Below, piece by piece: positions 10,264 through 18,915 of a stretch of 64,000 bases of DNA. The DNA comes from Streptomyces sp. NBC_01306. GTDB taxonomy: Bacteria > Actinomycetota > Actinomycetes > Streptomycetales > Streptomycetaceae. The notes beneath the pieces are model-generated. The model was not told where the DNA came from and made no database searches. It worked only from the letters and a program-made list of their open reading frames with translations. Each line of letters opens with the position of its first letter. Position 1 is the first letter of the stretch. The position numbers were made by a program, and so were the translations under genes. The DNA is taken from NCBI RefSeq assembly GCF_026340465.1, contig NZ_JAPEPC010000003.1, positions 1-64,000 of the forward strand. Direction: 5' to 3'.

Positions 10264-11541
10264 GTGTCCAGGAATAAGTTGATCCCTCTGCTGTCTGTCG
10301 GTCACGCCTGCGTGGATGTGTACCAGGGTGCGGTGGCCGCGCTTGTGCCGTTCTTCGTTGCCGAACGTGCCTACAGCTATGCCGCCGTGTCCGGGATTGT
10401 CCTCGCCGCGTCACTGCTGTCATCGGTGGCCCAGCCCGTGTTCGGTCTGCTGACCGACAAGTGGGCGATGCCGTGGCTGCTGCCGGTGAGCACCTTGCTC
10501 GGCGGCGTGGGGATCGCACTCAGCGGTGTGAGTGGCTCGTACAAGCTGACGTTGGTGTTCGTCGCGCTGTCCGGGCTCGGAGTGGCGGCCTATCACCCCG
10601 AGTCGGCTCGGGTCGCGCGGCTGGCCGGCGGCGGCAGCCACAGCGGTATGGCGTGGTTCTCTCTCGGCGGCAACCTCGGGTTTGCGGCGGCGCCGCTCAT
10701 GGTGTCGGCCGTCGTGGTGACCGGTGGCCTGCGGCTCTCGCCGCTGCTCGTGATTCCGGCCGTGGTCGGCAGTGTGCTCTGTCTGCCGGCATTGCGGGCG
10801 CTGGAGAGGAACGGGGCGGGGCGTGCCGGTGCGGCGGCGAAGGCGGGGCGTGATGACCGTACTTCGTTCGTCAAGCTCTCACTCGTGGTGGTCTGCCGTT
10901 CCATCGTCTTCATCGGACTGAGCACCTTCATCTCGCTCTATGCCAGGCAGCGCATGGGAGGCAGTACGCCGGCGGGCACCGCCGCACTGTTCGTGCTCTA
11001 CCTGGGCGGTGCGGTGGGTTCCGTGCTGGGCGGCAAGCTGGCCACCCGGTGGGACCGGGTGACCGTGGCGCGCTGGTCGTATCTCGCGACGGCGGTCGCC
11101 GTGGCCGGGATCGTGACCGTCCCGGGTCCGGTGCTCTACCTGTTCGTGGCGCTGGCTTCCGCCGGCCTCTACGTACCGTTCTCGCTCCAGGTAACCCTCG
11201 GTCAGGACTACTTGCCCTCCCGGGTCGGCACGGCCAGCGGGATCACTCTTGGCCTGACCGTGAGCATCGGTGGTCTCGCCAGTCCGCTCATCGGTGCTGT
11301 CGCCGACGCGACATCCCTTCGTACGGCGCTGGCTCCGCTGGTGGTGCTTCCGGTGGTGAGTTGGCTGCTCCTGCGAACCCTGCCCGAACCGGCCCTGCCT
11401 GCACTGTCCATGACGGCGCAACACTCGGGAGGGATCGACGTTGACGAACCTCTGCCCGGCAGGCCCGCCCAACCTGCCGAGCCCGCCCCGCCGGTTCACC
11501 CCGTTCCGCCTGTTCCGCCCGTTCAGCCCGATCGCCGGTGA
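10264..11541 (+). CDS. MFS transporter, fosmidomycin-resistance (Fsr) type
   Basis: About 425 residues with the Fsr-like signature LLSVGHACVDVYQGAVAALV in the first helix and AVSGIVLAASLLSSVAQPVF next. The motif GVAAYHPESARVARLAGG is diagnostic for this exporter group, which pumps fosmidomycin and unrelated amphiphiles. The C-terminus is an unusual Pro-rich tail (PAEPAPPVHPVPPVPPV). The start is uncertain: GTG 10264 begins just before the first helix, whereas GTG 10159 would add 35 residues with no membrane character and has its GGAGGG only 2 bases away. Its substrate is not predictable. Confidence 0.85.
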   Translation: MSRNKLIPLLSVGHACVDVYQGAVAALVPFFVAERAYSYAAVSGIVLAASLLSSVAQPVFGLLTDKWAMPWLLPVSTLLGGVGIALSGVSGSYKLTLVFVALSGLGVAAYHPESARVARLAGGGSHSGMAWFSLGGNLGFAAAPLMVSAVVVTGGLRLSPLLVIPAVVGSVLCLPALRALERNGAGRAGAAAKAGRDDRTSFVKLSLVVVCRSIVFIGLSTFISLYARQRMGGSTPAGTAALFVLYLGGAVGSVLGGKLATRWDRVTVARWSYLATAVAVAGIVTVPGPVLYLFVALASAGLYVPFSLQVTLGQDYLPSRVGTASGITLGLTVSIGGLASPLIGAVADATSLRTALAPLVVLPVVSWLLLRTLPEPALPALSMTAQHSGGIDVDEPLPGRPAQPAEPAPPVHPVPPVPPVQPDRR

Positions 11542-11577
11542 GTGCTCCCTTGGCGTCCCGCGCAGTGCGTCCGATTG

Positions 11578-11850
11578 TCCCAACGCCGGGCGGGATCGGC
11601 TTCACCCTTTGGTCTTCACGCCGACAGCGAGGTATGGAGCATCCCGGCAGCCGGTGTCCGAGCCCGGCGCCCGACCGACGACCGGGCCCGAGTCGGCCAC
11701 CTCTGCATCTCGCCGGACGCCGCCCTGCTCGCCTGGACCTCGTCCCGCGACGGTGTACCGGAGGCGTACGCCGCCCCGCTCGACGCCGGACCGCCGCGCA
11801 CGCTGTGCCCCTCGGGCACGAATGATCCTGAGGTTACTTGCCGCCTGTGA
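11578..11850 (+). pseudogene. N-terminal remnant of tricorn-like/S41 protease
   Basis: The fragment reads VWSIPAAGVRARRPTDDRA, then LCISPDAALLAWTSSRDGVP and EAYAAPLDAGPPRTLCPSG. These are the first beta-propeller blades of actinobacterial tricorn/WD40-like proteases. The frame stops soon after and no catalytic domain follows, so only a small N-terminal piece remains. It lies between two unrelated genes, fitting a deletion scar. Confidence 0.65.
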
Positions 11851-11859
11851 CAGTCCGGG

Positions 11860-13824
11860 TCACAACTCGGCTGCCACGGTGAGGCCCTCCAGCACCGCTT
11901 CCTCGACGGTGCGCGGAGTGACACAGTCGCCGATGGTGAAGACCTGTCCGGGCGCGATCCCGACGGCCACGGGATCGACCTCGTTGACCGGCACATGGCC
12001 CTGGGCGAGCACCACGGCCGCGACGCCATCGAGCAGCACAGGCTCCTCCGTCAGAGTGTGCTGGAGGTAGACGGTGTCGGAATCCGCGCCGTACAGCCGC
12101 ACGTTGGGCACGATGTCGATGCGCGCCCGCGCCGCCTGCCCCAGCATGGCGGAGCGGACGTACTGCTGCAGGTGCTCGCCCGCCGCGAAGCCCGTCACGC
12201 AGAGCGTCACCTTCCGGCCCTGGCCGGCGAGCCGGAGTGCGACCCCGATGCCGATCCAGTCGCCGCGCCAGTCCGCGACCACGATCCGCCCGCGCGGCAC
12301 CTCACCGCCCCGGATCACCTCCCACGCGTCCAGTACCACCGGGTCGTCGATCAGCTCCAGCTTCGCCGTGCGCGGGCGTGCGCCCGTCGCGAGTACCACC
12401 GCGTCCGGAGCCACGGAGGCCACGGTCCCGGCATCCACCCGCGACCCCACCAGGATGCGGACTCCCGAACGCCGTGCCTCGCCCTCCAGGTTGGTGATCG
12501 CCCCACCGAACTCGGCCCGCCCTGGCAGCTGTTCGGCGAGCAGCACCTGGCCACCGACGCGCCGGCCCGCTTCGTGCAGCTCCACCTCGTGGCCGCGCGC
12601 CGCGGCCACCGCCGCCGCTTTGAGACCGGCCGGTCCGCCGCCCACGACCAGCACCTTCTTCCGTCGGGTGATGGTCGGCAGCACTCCGAAGCGGCGTTCG
12701 CGCCCGGTCTCCGGGTGCTGGATGCACGAGATCGGGTACCCGAGCTGGAAATGCCCGATACAGGCCTGGTTGCAACCGATGCAGGCGCGGATCTCCTCGG
12801 TGCGGTCCTCGGCTGCCTTGACCGGCAGCTCCGGGTCGCAGATCAGCGCCCTGGTCATCGCGCAGGCGTCGGCCTGCCCGCCCGCGATGATCTGCTCGGC
12901 CTCCTGGGGCTGGTTGATCCGCCCGGCCACCATGACGGGAACTCCGACCACGGCACGTACCCTGGCCGCGAGCGGCGCCGTGTAGCCGGCCTCGTGGAAC
13001 ATGGGCGGGGCGATGTGCTGCGCACCGGACAGGCTGGCCGAGCTGCCTGCGCAGACCGATACGTAGTCGAGCAGACCTTCGGCGTCGAGTTCGGCGACGG
13101 CCGCGAGGACCAGTTCGGCGCCGAGGCCGTCGTGGCTCAACTCGTCGCCGGAGATGCGCAGACCGACCACGAAACCGGGCCCGGCCTGTTTCCGTACCCT
13201 GCGCAGCGACTCACGCAGGAACCGCAGCCGGCCCTGGTCGTCGCCACCCCAGCCGTCGCTGCGTACGTTGACCTCGGGGTTGAGGAACTGCGCCGGCAGG
13301 TACCCGTGGCTGGCGACGACCTCGACACCGTCCAGCCCGGCCTCGCGCAGCCGGCGGGCCGCCTGACCGTACCCGTCCAGTACCTCCTCGATCTCGGCCC
13401 CGGTCATGGCACGCGGCATGACATGGAAGCGCTCGCTCGGGGTGGCGGACGGTGCCCAGGCGACCGGTGCGCTGCCGTCCTTGGACTCCAGGATCTCCCG
13501 GCCGGGGTGGAACAGCTGCCCGAAGACCTTCGCCCCGTGCTGGTGCACCGCCCGGGCGAGACGGGCATAGGCAGGGACGCAGTCGTCCTCCGTGGCCATC
13601 AGTACGTGGGTGGTGTAGCGGGCCGACTCGTGCACCCCGGAGACCTGGAGCACGATCAGGCCCGTTCCGCCTGCGGCGCGCGCCTCGTGGTAGGCGATCA
13701 GGTCCTCGGTGACCGCGCCGTCCCGGACCAGTACGGTGTCGTGCCCCGAGGACAGGATTCGATTGCGCACCGTCACCGGGCCGATGCGCAGCGGGCTGAA
13801 CAGATGGGGGAACTGCACTGCCAT
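11860..13824 (-). CDS. FMN/Fe-S/FAD oxidoreductase, OYE - 2,4-dienoyl-CoA reductase family
   Basis: A 654-residue protein with the three-part layout of 2,4-dienoyl-CoA reductase, trimethylamine dehydrogenase and N-methylproline demethylase. Residues 1-330 are an OYE-type FMN barrel (LFSPLRIGPVTVRNRI, EVVASHGYLPAQFLNPEVN). A 4Fe-4S site follows: CIGCNQACIGHFQLGYPISC, with Cys at the expected spacing. The C-terminal half binds FAD and NAD(P) (KVLVVGGGPAGLKAAAVAAA). It transfers hydride from NAD(P)H to an enoyl substrate, or oxidatively N-demethylates a small amine. Its TetR regulator lies 18 bases upstream in the same transcript and a divergent APC permease points to an amino-acid-like substrate, which favours demethylation. 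That choice is inference. Confidence 0.88.
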   Translation of the reverse strand: MAVQFPHLFSPLRIGPVTVRNRILSSGHDTVLVRDGAVTEDLIAYHEARAAGGTGLIVLQVSGVHESARYTTHVLMATEDDCVPAYARLARAVHQHGAKVFGQLFHPGREILESKDGSAPVAWAPSATPSERFHVMPRAMTGAEIEEVLDGYGQAARRLREAGLDGVEVVASHGYLPAQFLNPEVNVRSDGWGGDDQGRLRFLRESLRRVRKQAGPGFVVGLRISGDELSHDGLGAELVLAAVAELDAEGLLDYVSVCAGSSASLSGAQHIAPPMFHEAGYTAPLAARVRAVVGVPVMVAGRINQPQEAEQIIAGGQADACAMTRALICDPELPVKAAEDRTEEIRACIGCNQACIGHFQLGYPISCIQHPETGRERRFGVLPTITRRKKVLVVGGGPAGLKAAAVAAARGHEVELHEAGRRVGGQVLLAEQLPGRAEFGGAITNLEGEARRSGVRILVGSRVDAGTVASVAPDAVVLATGARPRTAKLELIDDPVVLDAWEVIRGGEVPRGRIVVADWRGDWIGIGVALRLAGQGRKVTLCVTGFAAGEHLQQYVRSAMLGQAARARIDIVPNVRLYGADSDTVYLQHTLTEEPVLLDGVAAVVLAQGHVPVNEVDPVAVGIAPGQVFTIGDCVTPRTVEEAVLEGLTVAAEL

Positions 13825-13842
13825 GGACGTCCTCCCTGAGAC

Positions 13843-14421
13843 CTAGGCGCGTACGCCGAGTACGGCGCGCGCGGTACCGAGCAGCAGCTCGGCGTAGCGT
13901 TCTGCGGTGAGCCCGCCCCCGGACGCGACGGCCAATTCGCAGCCGTCGACCATCACCACCAGTGACCCGATCGCGAGGTCCACCGGCAGCACCGGGGTGA
14001 ACTCCTCGCTGCGCAGGCCCGTGTGGACGATCTCGGACATCAGCGTCTGCCACTCGGCGTGCACCCGGCGCACCCCGTCCCGGAGTTCCTCCCGCCGGGA
14101 GGCGCTGGCGCAGAACTCGGTCCAGGTCGCACAGCGCCGGGTGAGGTCCGGGTCCGAGGTGAGCGCCTGGACCAGCAGCTCGAAGCGGCGCCACGCGCTG
14201 CCGGCCTCGACGGCGACCCTCCTCCAGCGCTCGATCAGATCGTCGATGGACCAGGCGAAGGCTTCGAGGAACAGGGCGTCGCGCGTCTCGAAATAGTGCT
14301 GAAGGGAGCCGATGGACAGTCCGGCCGTGGTGGCGACGTCCCGCAACCGGCCCGCGTCGAAGCCGCGTTCGGCCAGTACCTCCGCCGCCGCCTGCAGAAT
14401 GCGTTCCCGTTGTGCGTCCAT
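13843..14421 (-). CDS. TetR-family regulator of the OYE/APC locus
   Basis: A 192-residue TetR protein. The HTH reads RERILQAAAEVLAERGFDAG then LRDVATTAGLSIGSLQHYF, where GSLQHYF is a recognised recognition-helix variant. The rest is a helical ligand-binding domain of normal length. ATG 14421 gives the usual short arm before the HTH. It is co-transcribed with the OYE gene and divergent from the permease, with strong dyads in the shared promoter at 14465-14503. It most likely represses both arms and is released by the transported or oxidised substrate. Confidence 0.88.
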   Translation of the reverse strand: MDAQRERILQAAAEVLAERGFDAGRLRDVATTAGLSIGSLQHYFETRDALFLEAFAWSIDDLIERWRRVAVEAGSAWRRFELLVQALTSDPDLTRRCATWTEFCASASRREELRDGVRRVHAEWQTLMSEIVHTGLRSEEFTPVLPVDLAIGSLVVMVDGCELAVASGGGLTAERYAELLLGTARAVLGVRA

Positions 14422-14464
14422 GCCGCTCCCCGCTGATCGGAAGTCCCTCCGGGCTCTTCCCAGC

Positions 14465-14503
14465 CAATAATAAAGCATTATTGTGACGGGCGACACAATG
14501 ATG
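14465..14503. promoter_or_regulatory. Overlapping inverted repeats, TetR operator candidate
   Basis: Dyad one is CAATAAT (14465-14471), a 5-base spacer, and ATTATTG (14477-14483), a perfect match. Dyad two is CATTATTGTG (14476-14485), an 8-base spacer, and CACAATGATG (14494-14503), with one mismatch. The AT-rich bases stand out in this GC-rich DNA and lie between the TetR and permease starts. Confidence 0.65.
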
Positions 14504-14519
14504 TGCTCCCTAGGAACGG

Positions 14520-16022
14520 GTGATCGGCGTGCACCAGGATCAGAACGACGCCACAGAGCTGCGCAAGACGCTCACCTGGCGCGACGGCTTCGCCATCGCA
14601 CTGGTCGTCCCCAACGGCCTGCTGCTGACGGTCGGTTACGGAATCGGTGCGGTCGGCGGCTGGACCGCCATCGCGCTCTGGGTCGGCGGCGCGGTCGTCG
14701 GCCTGCTGCAGAACATGCTGTTCGCGGAGACCGCCGCGATGTTCCCCGGAATGTCGGGTGGCGTCAGCCGCTACGCCATCGAGGGATGGAAACGGTACTT
14801 CGCTCCGCTCGGAGCGGTCGCCTCGTTCGGCTACTGGATCGGCTGGTCGTTCAGCATCGCGGTGAACGCGGCGGCGATCGGCGCCCTGGTGCGGACCCAG
14901 TGGTTCCCGCACTCCGGCACGACCCATGTACTCGGCCACCCCCTGGGAGTTTCCGAACTCGTCGCCGTGGCCGCCATCGCCAGCGGGTGGGCGTGCAACT
15001 TCTTCGGCGCGAGACTGGCCGCCGGTACGAGCAAGGTCATTGCCGCGATCGTCATCGCCGCGCTCGTGGTGGTCGCCGCGGCGCCGCTGCTGCACCCGGG
15101 CACCTGGCACGTCCAGCGCCTGACCTGGTACCACGGCGGCAACTGGATGACGCTCGCGGTCTGGTTCTACGTCACCGCGTGGTCCACCTACGGCACCGAG
15201 ATCTGCGCCTCGTTCGCACCGGAGTACCAGGACACCGTCCGCGACACCGCGAAGGCGCTGCGCTGGACCTCACTGGTCGCCCTGGGAATCTTCTTCGTCG
15301 TGCCACTGTCCATGATCGGCTCCATCGGCGAGGACGCCTTCCGCGCCGACCCGGTCGGCTCCTTCGCGGTCGCTCTGGAACGGGCGCTCGGCGGCTTTTC
15401 CACGCTCGGGGTGCTGGTACTGATCGTCTCGATGTTCTTCGGGATGGTCTCCACCACCGCGGACGGCGGCCGCGCCCTGTACGGCCTGGCCCGCGAGAAA
15501 ATGACGCTCCGCCAACTCGATCACCTCAACCGCTGGGGCGTGCCCGGGAGGGCTCTCACCCTGGACGCGGTCATCAACAGCCTGGTCGTACTGCTGCTCG
15601 GGGAGCCCCTGGCCATCCTGGTGGCCAGCAACTTCGGCTACCTGGTGGCGATCACGCTGGCTGTCGCGGCCTTCCTGCTGCTGCGCCGGGACCGCCCCCA
15701 CTGGCCCCGCCCCATCCGCCGTGGACGGATCTGGGTCCCGGTCGCCTGGCTGCTGCTCGCCTTCAATCTGCTGATCCTCGCGACCGGCGTCACCCACCCG
15801 TCCCTCGCCGGCTACGGCGGCGCCACGGAGACCCTGGTGGGCGTCGGCATCCTGCTGCTCTCCGTCGTGCTCTTCGTCTACCGCTGTCTGGTCCAGGACC
15901 GAGAGCGCATCGCCTGGCGCATCGAGACGCCGTCGGTGCCCGGGCGGCCCCCGGCTTCCGGCGGAACCGAGCATGCCCGTACGGGGAAGCAGGAGGCTTC
16001 CGAACCGTCCCGGTCCGCCTGA
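14520..16022 (+). CDS. APC-superfamily amino acid permease
   Basis: About 500 residues with twelve hydrophobic segments and the APC pattern: GYGIGAVGGWTAIALWVGGA in the first helices, MFPGMSGGVSRYAIEGWKRY (the conserved P-x-x-GG-x-x-Y loop), and STYGTEICASFAPEYQD near helix 6. Members import amino acids, polyamines or betaines by proton symport. GTG 14520 and GTG 14529 are both possible starts. Its divergent arrangement with the TetR-OYE transcript suggests it brings in the substrate of that flavoenzyme. Confidence 0.86.
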   Translation: MIGVHQDQNDATELRKTLTWRDGFAIALVVPNGLLLTVGYGIGAVGGWTAIALWVGGAVVGLLQNMLFAETAAMFPGMSGGVSRYAIEGWKRYFAPLGAVASFGYWIGWSFSIAVNAAAIGALVRTQWFPHSGTTHVLGHPLGVSELVAVAAIASGWACNFFGARLAAGTSKVIAAIVIAALVVVAAAPLLHPGTWHVQRLTWYHGGNWMTLAVWFYVTAWSTYGTEICASFAPEYQDTVRDTAKALRWTSLVALGIFFVVPLSMIGSIGEDAFRADPVGSFAVALERALGGFSTLGVLVLIVSMFFGMVSTTADGGRALYGLAREKMTLRQLDHLNRWGVPGRALTLDAVINSLVVLLLGEPLAILVASNFGYLVAITLAVAAFLLLRRDRPHWPRPIRRGRIWVPVAWLLLAFNLLILATGVTHPSLAGYGGATETLVGVGILLLSVVLFVYRCLVQDRERIAWRIETPSVPGRPPASGGTEHARTGKQEASEPSRSA

Positions 16023-16129
16023 CGTCTGCTGAATGCCTCGCGCCCACGGCCGGGCGACGGGGTGGTCGGCCTTCCGCCCGACGACCTCGCCGCCCCGCTG
16101 CTACGCCGCGAGCGCGTCCCGTGGCGCCG

Positions 16130-17323
16130 TCAGCGGAAGGCGGCCTGACCGGTCAGGGCCTGACCGATGACCAGGGTGTGCATCTCCGGAGTGCCTTCGT
16201 AAGTCAGCACGGACTCCAGGTTGTTCATGTGCCGGATCACCGGGAACTCCAAGGAGATCCCGTTGGCGCCGAGAACGGTCCGCGCCGTACGGCAGATCTC
16301 CAGGGCCTTGTTCACGTTGTTGAGCTTGCCCAGGCTCACCTGCTCCGGGCGCAGCCCCACCCCGTCCTTGCGGCGGCCCAGGTGCAGGGCCAGCAGGGTG
16401 CCGTTGGTGAGCTCCACGGCCATATCGGCCAACTTGGCCTGGGTCAGCTGGAAGCCGCCGATCGGCCGTCCGAACTGTGAACGCTCCCCGGCATAGGTCA
16501 ACGCCGTCCGGAAGGCGCTGCGGGCTGCCCCCATGGCACCCCAGATGATGCCGTAGCGGGCCTCGTTGAGGCAGGACAGCGGTCCGCGCAGACCACGTAC
16601 CTCCGGGAAGGCGGCAGCCGCCGGCAACCGGACCCCGTCCAGCGACAGCTCACTGGTCACCGAGGCGCGGAGCGACATCTTGTGCTTGATGGTGTGGGCG
16701 GAGAAGCCGGGCGTGCCGGTCGGCACGACGAACCCGCGTACGCCTTCCCCGGTCTGCGCCCACACCACGGCGACATCCGCGACCGAGCCGTTGGTGATCC
16801 ACATCTTGCTGCCGTCCAGCACCCAGTCGGCGCCGTCGCGGCGGGCACGCGTGCGCATGTTGCCGGGGTCGGAGCCGTGGTCGGGTTCGGTGAGGCCGAA
16901 GCAGCCGATCGCCTCACCGGAGGCCATCTGCGGCAGCCACCGCTGTTTGTGCTCCTCGCTGCCGAACCGCCGGATCGCGTACATCGCCAGCGATCCCTGC
17001 ACGCTGACCAGCGAGCGGATTCCGGAGTCGCTCGCCTCCAGCTCCAGGCAGGCGAGACCGTAGTCGACCGCGCTCATGCCCGCGCAGCCGTAGCCGTCGA
17101 GGTGCATGCCGAGCAGACCGAGGGTGCCCAGTTCCTTGGCGAGTTCGCGTATCGCGGGCAGCTCGCCCGCCTCGAACCACCCCGCGACATACGGGTCGAT
17201 CGACGACTCACATACCTGTCGGACGGCGGCGCGCACGGCCTTCTCGTCCGGACTGAGCAGGTCGTCGATATCGGCCAGGTCGAGCGGGTCGGCCTTGGTG
17301 CGCGGGGAGTTCGATCGAGTCAT
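16130..17323 (-). CDS. gcdH: Glutaryl-CoA dehydrogenase
   Basis: A 397-residue acyl-CoA dehydrogenase. It matches the glutaryl-CoA subgroup rather than generic ones: RSLVSVQGSLAMYAI, GCFGLTEPDHGSDPGNMRT, LNEARYGIIWGAMGAARSAF, and the C-terminal RHMNNLESVLTYEGTPEMHT, in which the Glu of TYEGT is the catalytic base. It is an FAD enzyme that oxidises and decarboxylates glutaryl-CoA to crotonyl-CoA in lysine, tryptophan or glutarate breakdown. Its ATG overlaps the stop of the CoA-transferase gene (ATGA), showing translational coupling. Activating glutarate next to oxidising it makes a compact two-step module. Confidence 0.92.
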   Translation of the reverse strand: MTRSNSPRTKADPLDLADIDDLLSPDEKAVRAAVRQVCESSIDPYVAGWFEAGELPAIRELAKELGTLGLLGMHLDGYGCAGMSAVDYGLACLELEASDSGIRSLVSVQGSLAMYAIRRFGSEEHKQRWLPQMASGEAIGCFGLTEPDHGSDPGNMRTRARRDGADWVLDGSKMWITNGSVADVAVVWAQTGEGVRGFVVPTGTPGFSAHTIKHKMSLRASVTSELSLDGVRLPAAAAFPEVRGLRGPLSCLNEARYGIIWGAMGAARSAFRTALTYAGERSQFGRPIGGFQLTQAKLADMAVELTNGTLLALHLGRRKDGVGLRPEQVSLGKLNNVNKALEICRTARTVLGANGISLEFPVIRHMNNLESVLTYEGTPEMHTLVIGQALTGQAAFR

Positions 17324-18501
17324 GAGGTCACCTCGTTTTCGTTCGTGGGACGGTGGAGGGGCGGGCTGCCGGGTTCGGACAGCCAGGCCCGGACCACGGA
17401 ATCGTCGGCGCCGAGTGCCGGGGGTGGTGTCGGCGGCCGGACCAGGCCGGTGGAGTAGGTGGCGGCGTGCCGCGGTACGGGTGTGCCGCCGGCCGGGGTG
17501 ACCGTGGGGGAGAGGCCCAGGCGCTCGGCGAGTGCGAAGCCGTCGGCCACGGTGCCGACCTTCCCCGCGGGGACTCCCGCCTCGGTGAGGCGTTGCTGCC
17601 AGACGGCGGATTCGTCGGCAGCGAGCAGCTTCTCCAGTGCCGTGACCAGCTCGGCCCGGTGGCCGACCCGGGCCGCGTTGGTGGCGAAACGGGCGTCGTC
17701 CGCCAGCTCCGGCCGGCCCAGAGCCGCCGCGAGACGGGTGAACTGCCCGTCGTTGCCGCACGCCACCGCGAGCAGCCCGTCCCGGCAGCGCAGCGTTTCG
17801 TACGGGGCGATCGAAGGGTGGCGGTTTCCCATCCGCTCCGGAGAGCGGCCGGTCTCCAGACAGCTCTGCGCCTGGTTGACCAGTGACCCCAGCAGGCTGG
17901 AGAGGAGATTGACCTCCACCCGGCAACCGCGACCCGTCCGGGTGCGCTCCGTCAGCGCGGCGAGTACGCCGACGGCGGCGTCCTTGCCGGTGAGCACGTC
18001 CACCAGGGCGACACCCGCCTTGGTGGGCTCTCCGTCGGCCTCACCGGTGATGCTCATCAGCCCGCCCACAGCCTGCACGACGAAGTCGTAGCCGAGGAGG
18101 TCGGAGCCCTCTCCGCTGCCGAACCCGGTCACCGAGCAGTACACGACGCCTGGGTTGGCCGCGGCGACGTGCTCGTAGCCCAGACCGAGGCGGTCGAGTG
18201 CTCCCGGACGGAAGTTCTCCACCAGCACGTCGGCGCGCCGGGCCAGCTCCTGTGCCAGGGCAAGGTCGCCGGGGTCCGAGAGGTCGAGCGCGGCACTGAG
18301 CTTGGAGCGGTTGACGCTCTCGAAGTAGGTGCTGGACGTCGCCGACCACGGCGGGCCCCAGGAACGGGTGTCGTCGCCGGAACCGGGCCGTTCCACCTTG
18401 ACCACGGTGGCGCCCAGATCGGCCAGGGTCATCGTGCACAGCGGTCCGGCCAGCACGCGGCTGAAGTCCGCCACCAGGACACCTTCCAGGGGGCCGGTCA
18501 T
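17320..18501 (-). CDS. CaiB/BaiF family CoA-transferase (probable succinyl-CoA:glutarate CoA-transferase)
   Basis: A 393-residue class III CoA-transferase. The start GVLVADFSRVLAGPLCTMTL then DLGATVVKVERPGSGDDTR is the family hallmark. RADVLVENFRPGALDRLGLG follows, and the Asp of LVDVLTGKDAAVG is the expected acyl-enzyme residue. GGAGGGT precedes ATG 18501. Such enzymes move CoA between carboxylic acids. Coupling to gcdH through a 4-base overlap makes glutarate the likely acceptor, as for human SUGCT; the donor is inferred from that family. The pair would run glutarate to glutaryl-CoA to crotonyl-CoA. Confidence 0.85.
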   Translation of the reverse strand: MTGPLEGVLVADFSRVLAGPLCTMTLADLGATVVKVERPGSGDDTRSWGPPWSATSSTYFESVNRSKLSAALDLSDPGDLALAQELARRADVLVENFRPGALDRLGLGYEHVAAANPGVVYCSVTGFGSGEGSDLLGYDFVVQAVGGLMSITGEADGEPTKAGVALVDVLTGKDAAVGVLAALTERTRTGRGCRVEVNLLSSLLGSLVNQAQSCLETGRSPERMGNRHPSIAPYETLRCRDGLLAVACGNDGQFTRLAAALGRPELADDARFATNAARVGHRAELVTALEKLLAADESAVWQQRLTEAGVPAGKVGTVADGFALAERLGLSPTVTPAGGTPVPRHAATYSTGLVRPPTPPPALGADDSVVRAWLSEPGSPPLHRPTNENEVTS

Positions 18502-18915
18502 GACACCCTCCGTACCGCGCCCGTAGAGGAGCGCGGGGAGAGCGGACCGCGCCGCGGTTCGAATCCCTGCACGGGCGGGGCACTTGGAGCACTTGGAACG
18601 CTTGGCAGTCCGGCCGCGGGGTGCGGCCGGGAGGTGACATCGGTCGTCACGGGAGGTCCTTCCGAAAGCCAGAGGCCGTGTGGTGGCTGTCAACCTAGGC
18701 ACCGGTGGGCCGGCAAATCATGGGACGATCCGCACAAGAATTCCTGGACTGCGGTCAGAACGCCCACATGCGGGACGCGTGCGGCGATCAGCGAGAGCCC
18801 GCGCCCACGCTCGACACTCCCGGCCGGGATCTTGGCCGGCCCCTTCCGAAGCCGCGCGCTCTTCGGAAAGCACGGGCCCCGGCATGGGGCACACGGCGAA
18901 CACACCCGGTCCGGG
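18502..18915. other. Promoter region of the glutarate operon
   Basis: This 414-base gap lies between the PucR gene and the CoA-transferase gene, both on the minus strand. An imperfect hairpin (about 18845-18880, arms CTTCCGAA and TTCGGAA) may end the PucR transcript. The promoter of the operon should lie near 18510-18700, but no convincing operator dyad was seen. Confidence 0.4.

Noticed and set aside
11995..13839. Long plus-strand frame opposite the OYE-type flavoenzyme gene
   Set aside because: Shadow of a real gene; no family motifs and no ribosome binding site.
18556..18566. GGTTCGAATCC, identical to a tRNA T-loop consensus
   Set aside because: The flanking bases cannot form a 5-bp T-stem and no acceptor or anticodon arm is found. 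No phage or integrase sequence is near, so an attachment site is not supported either.
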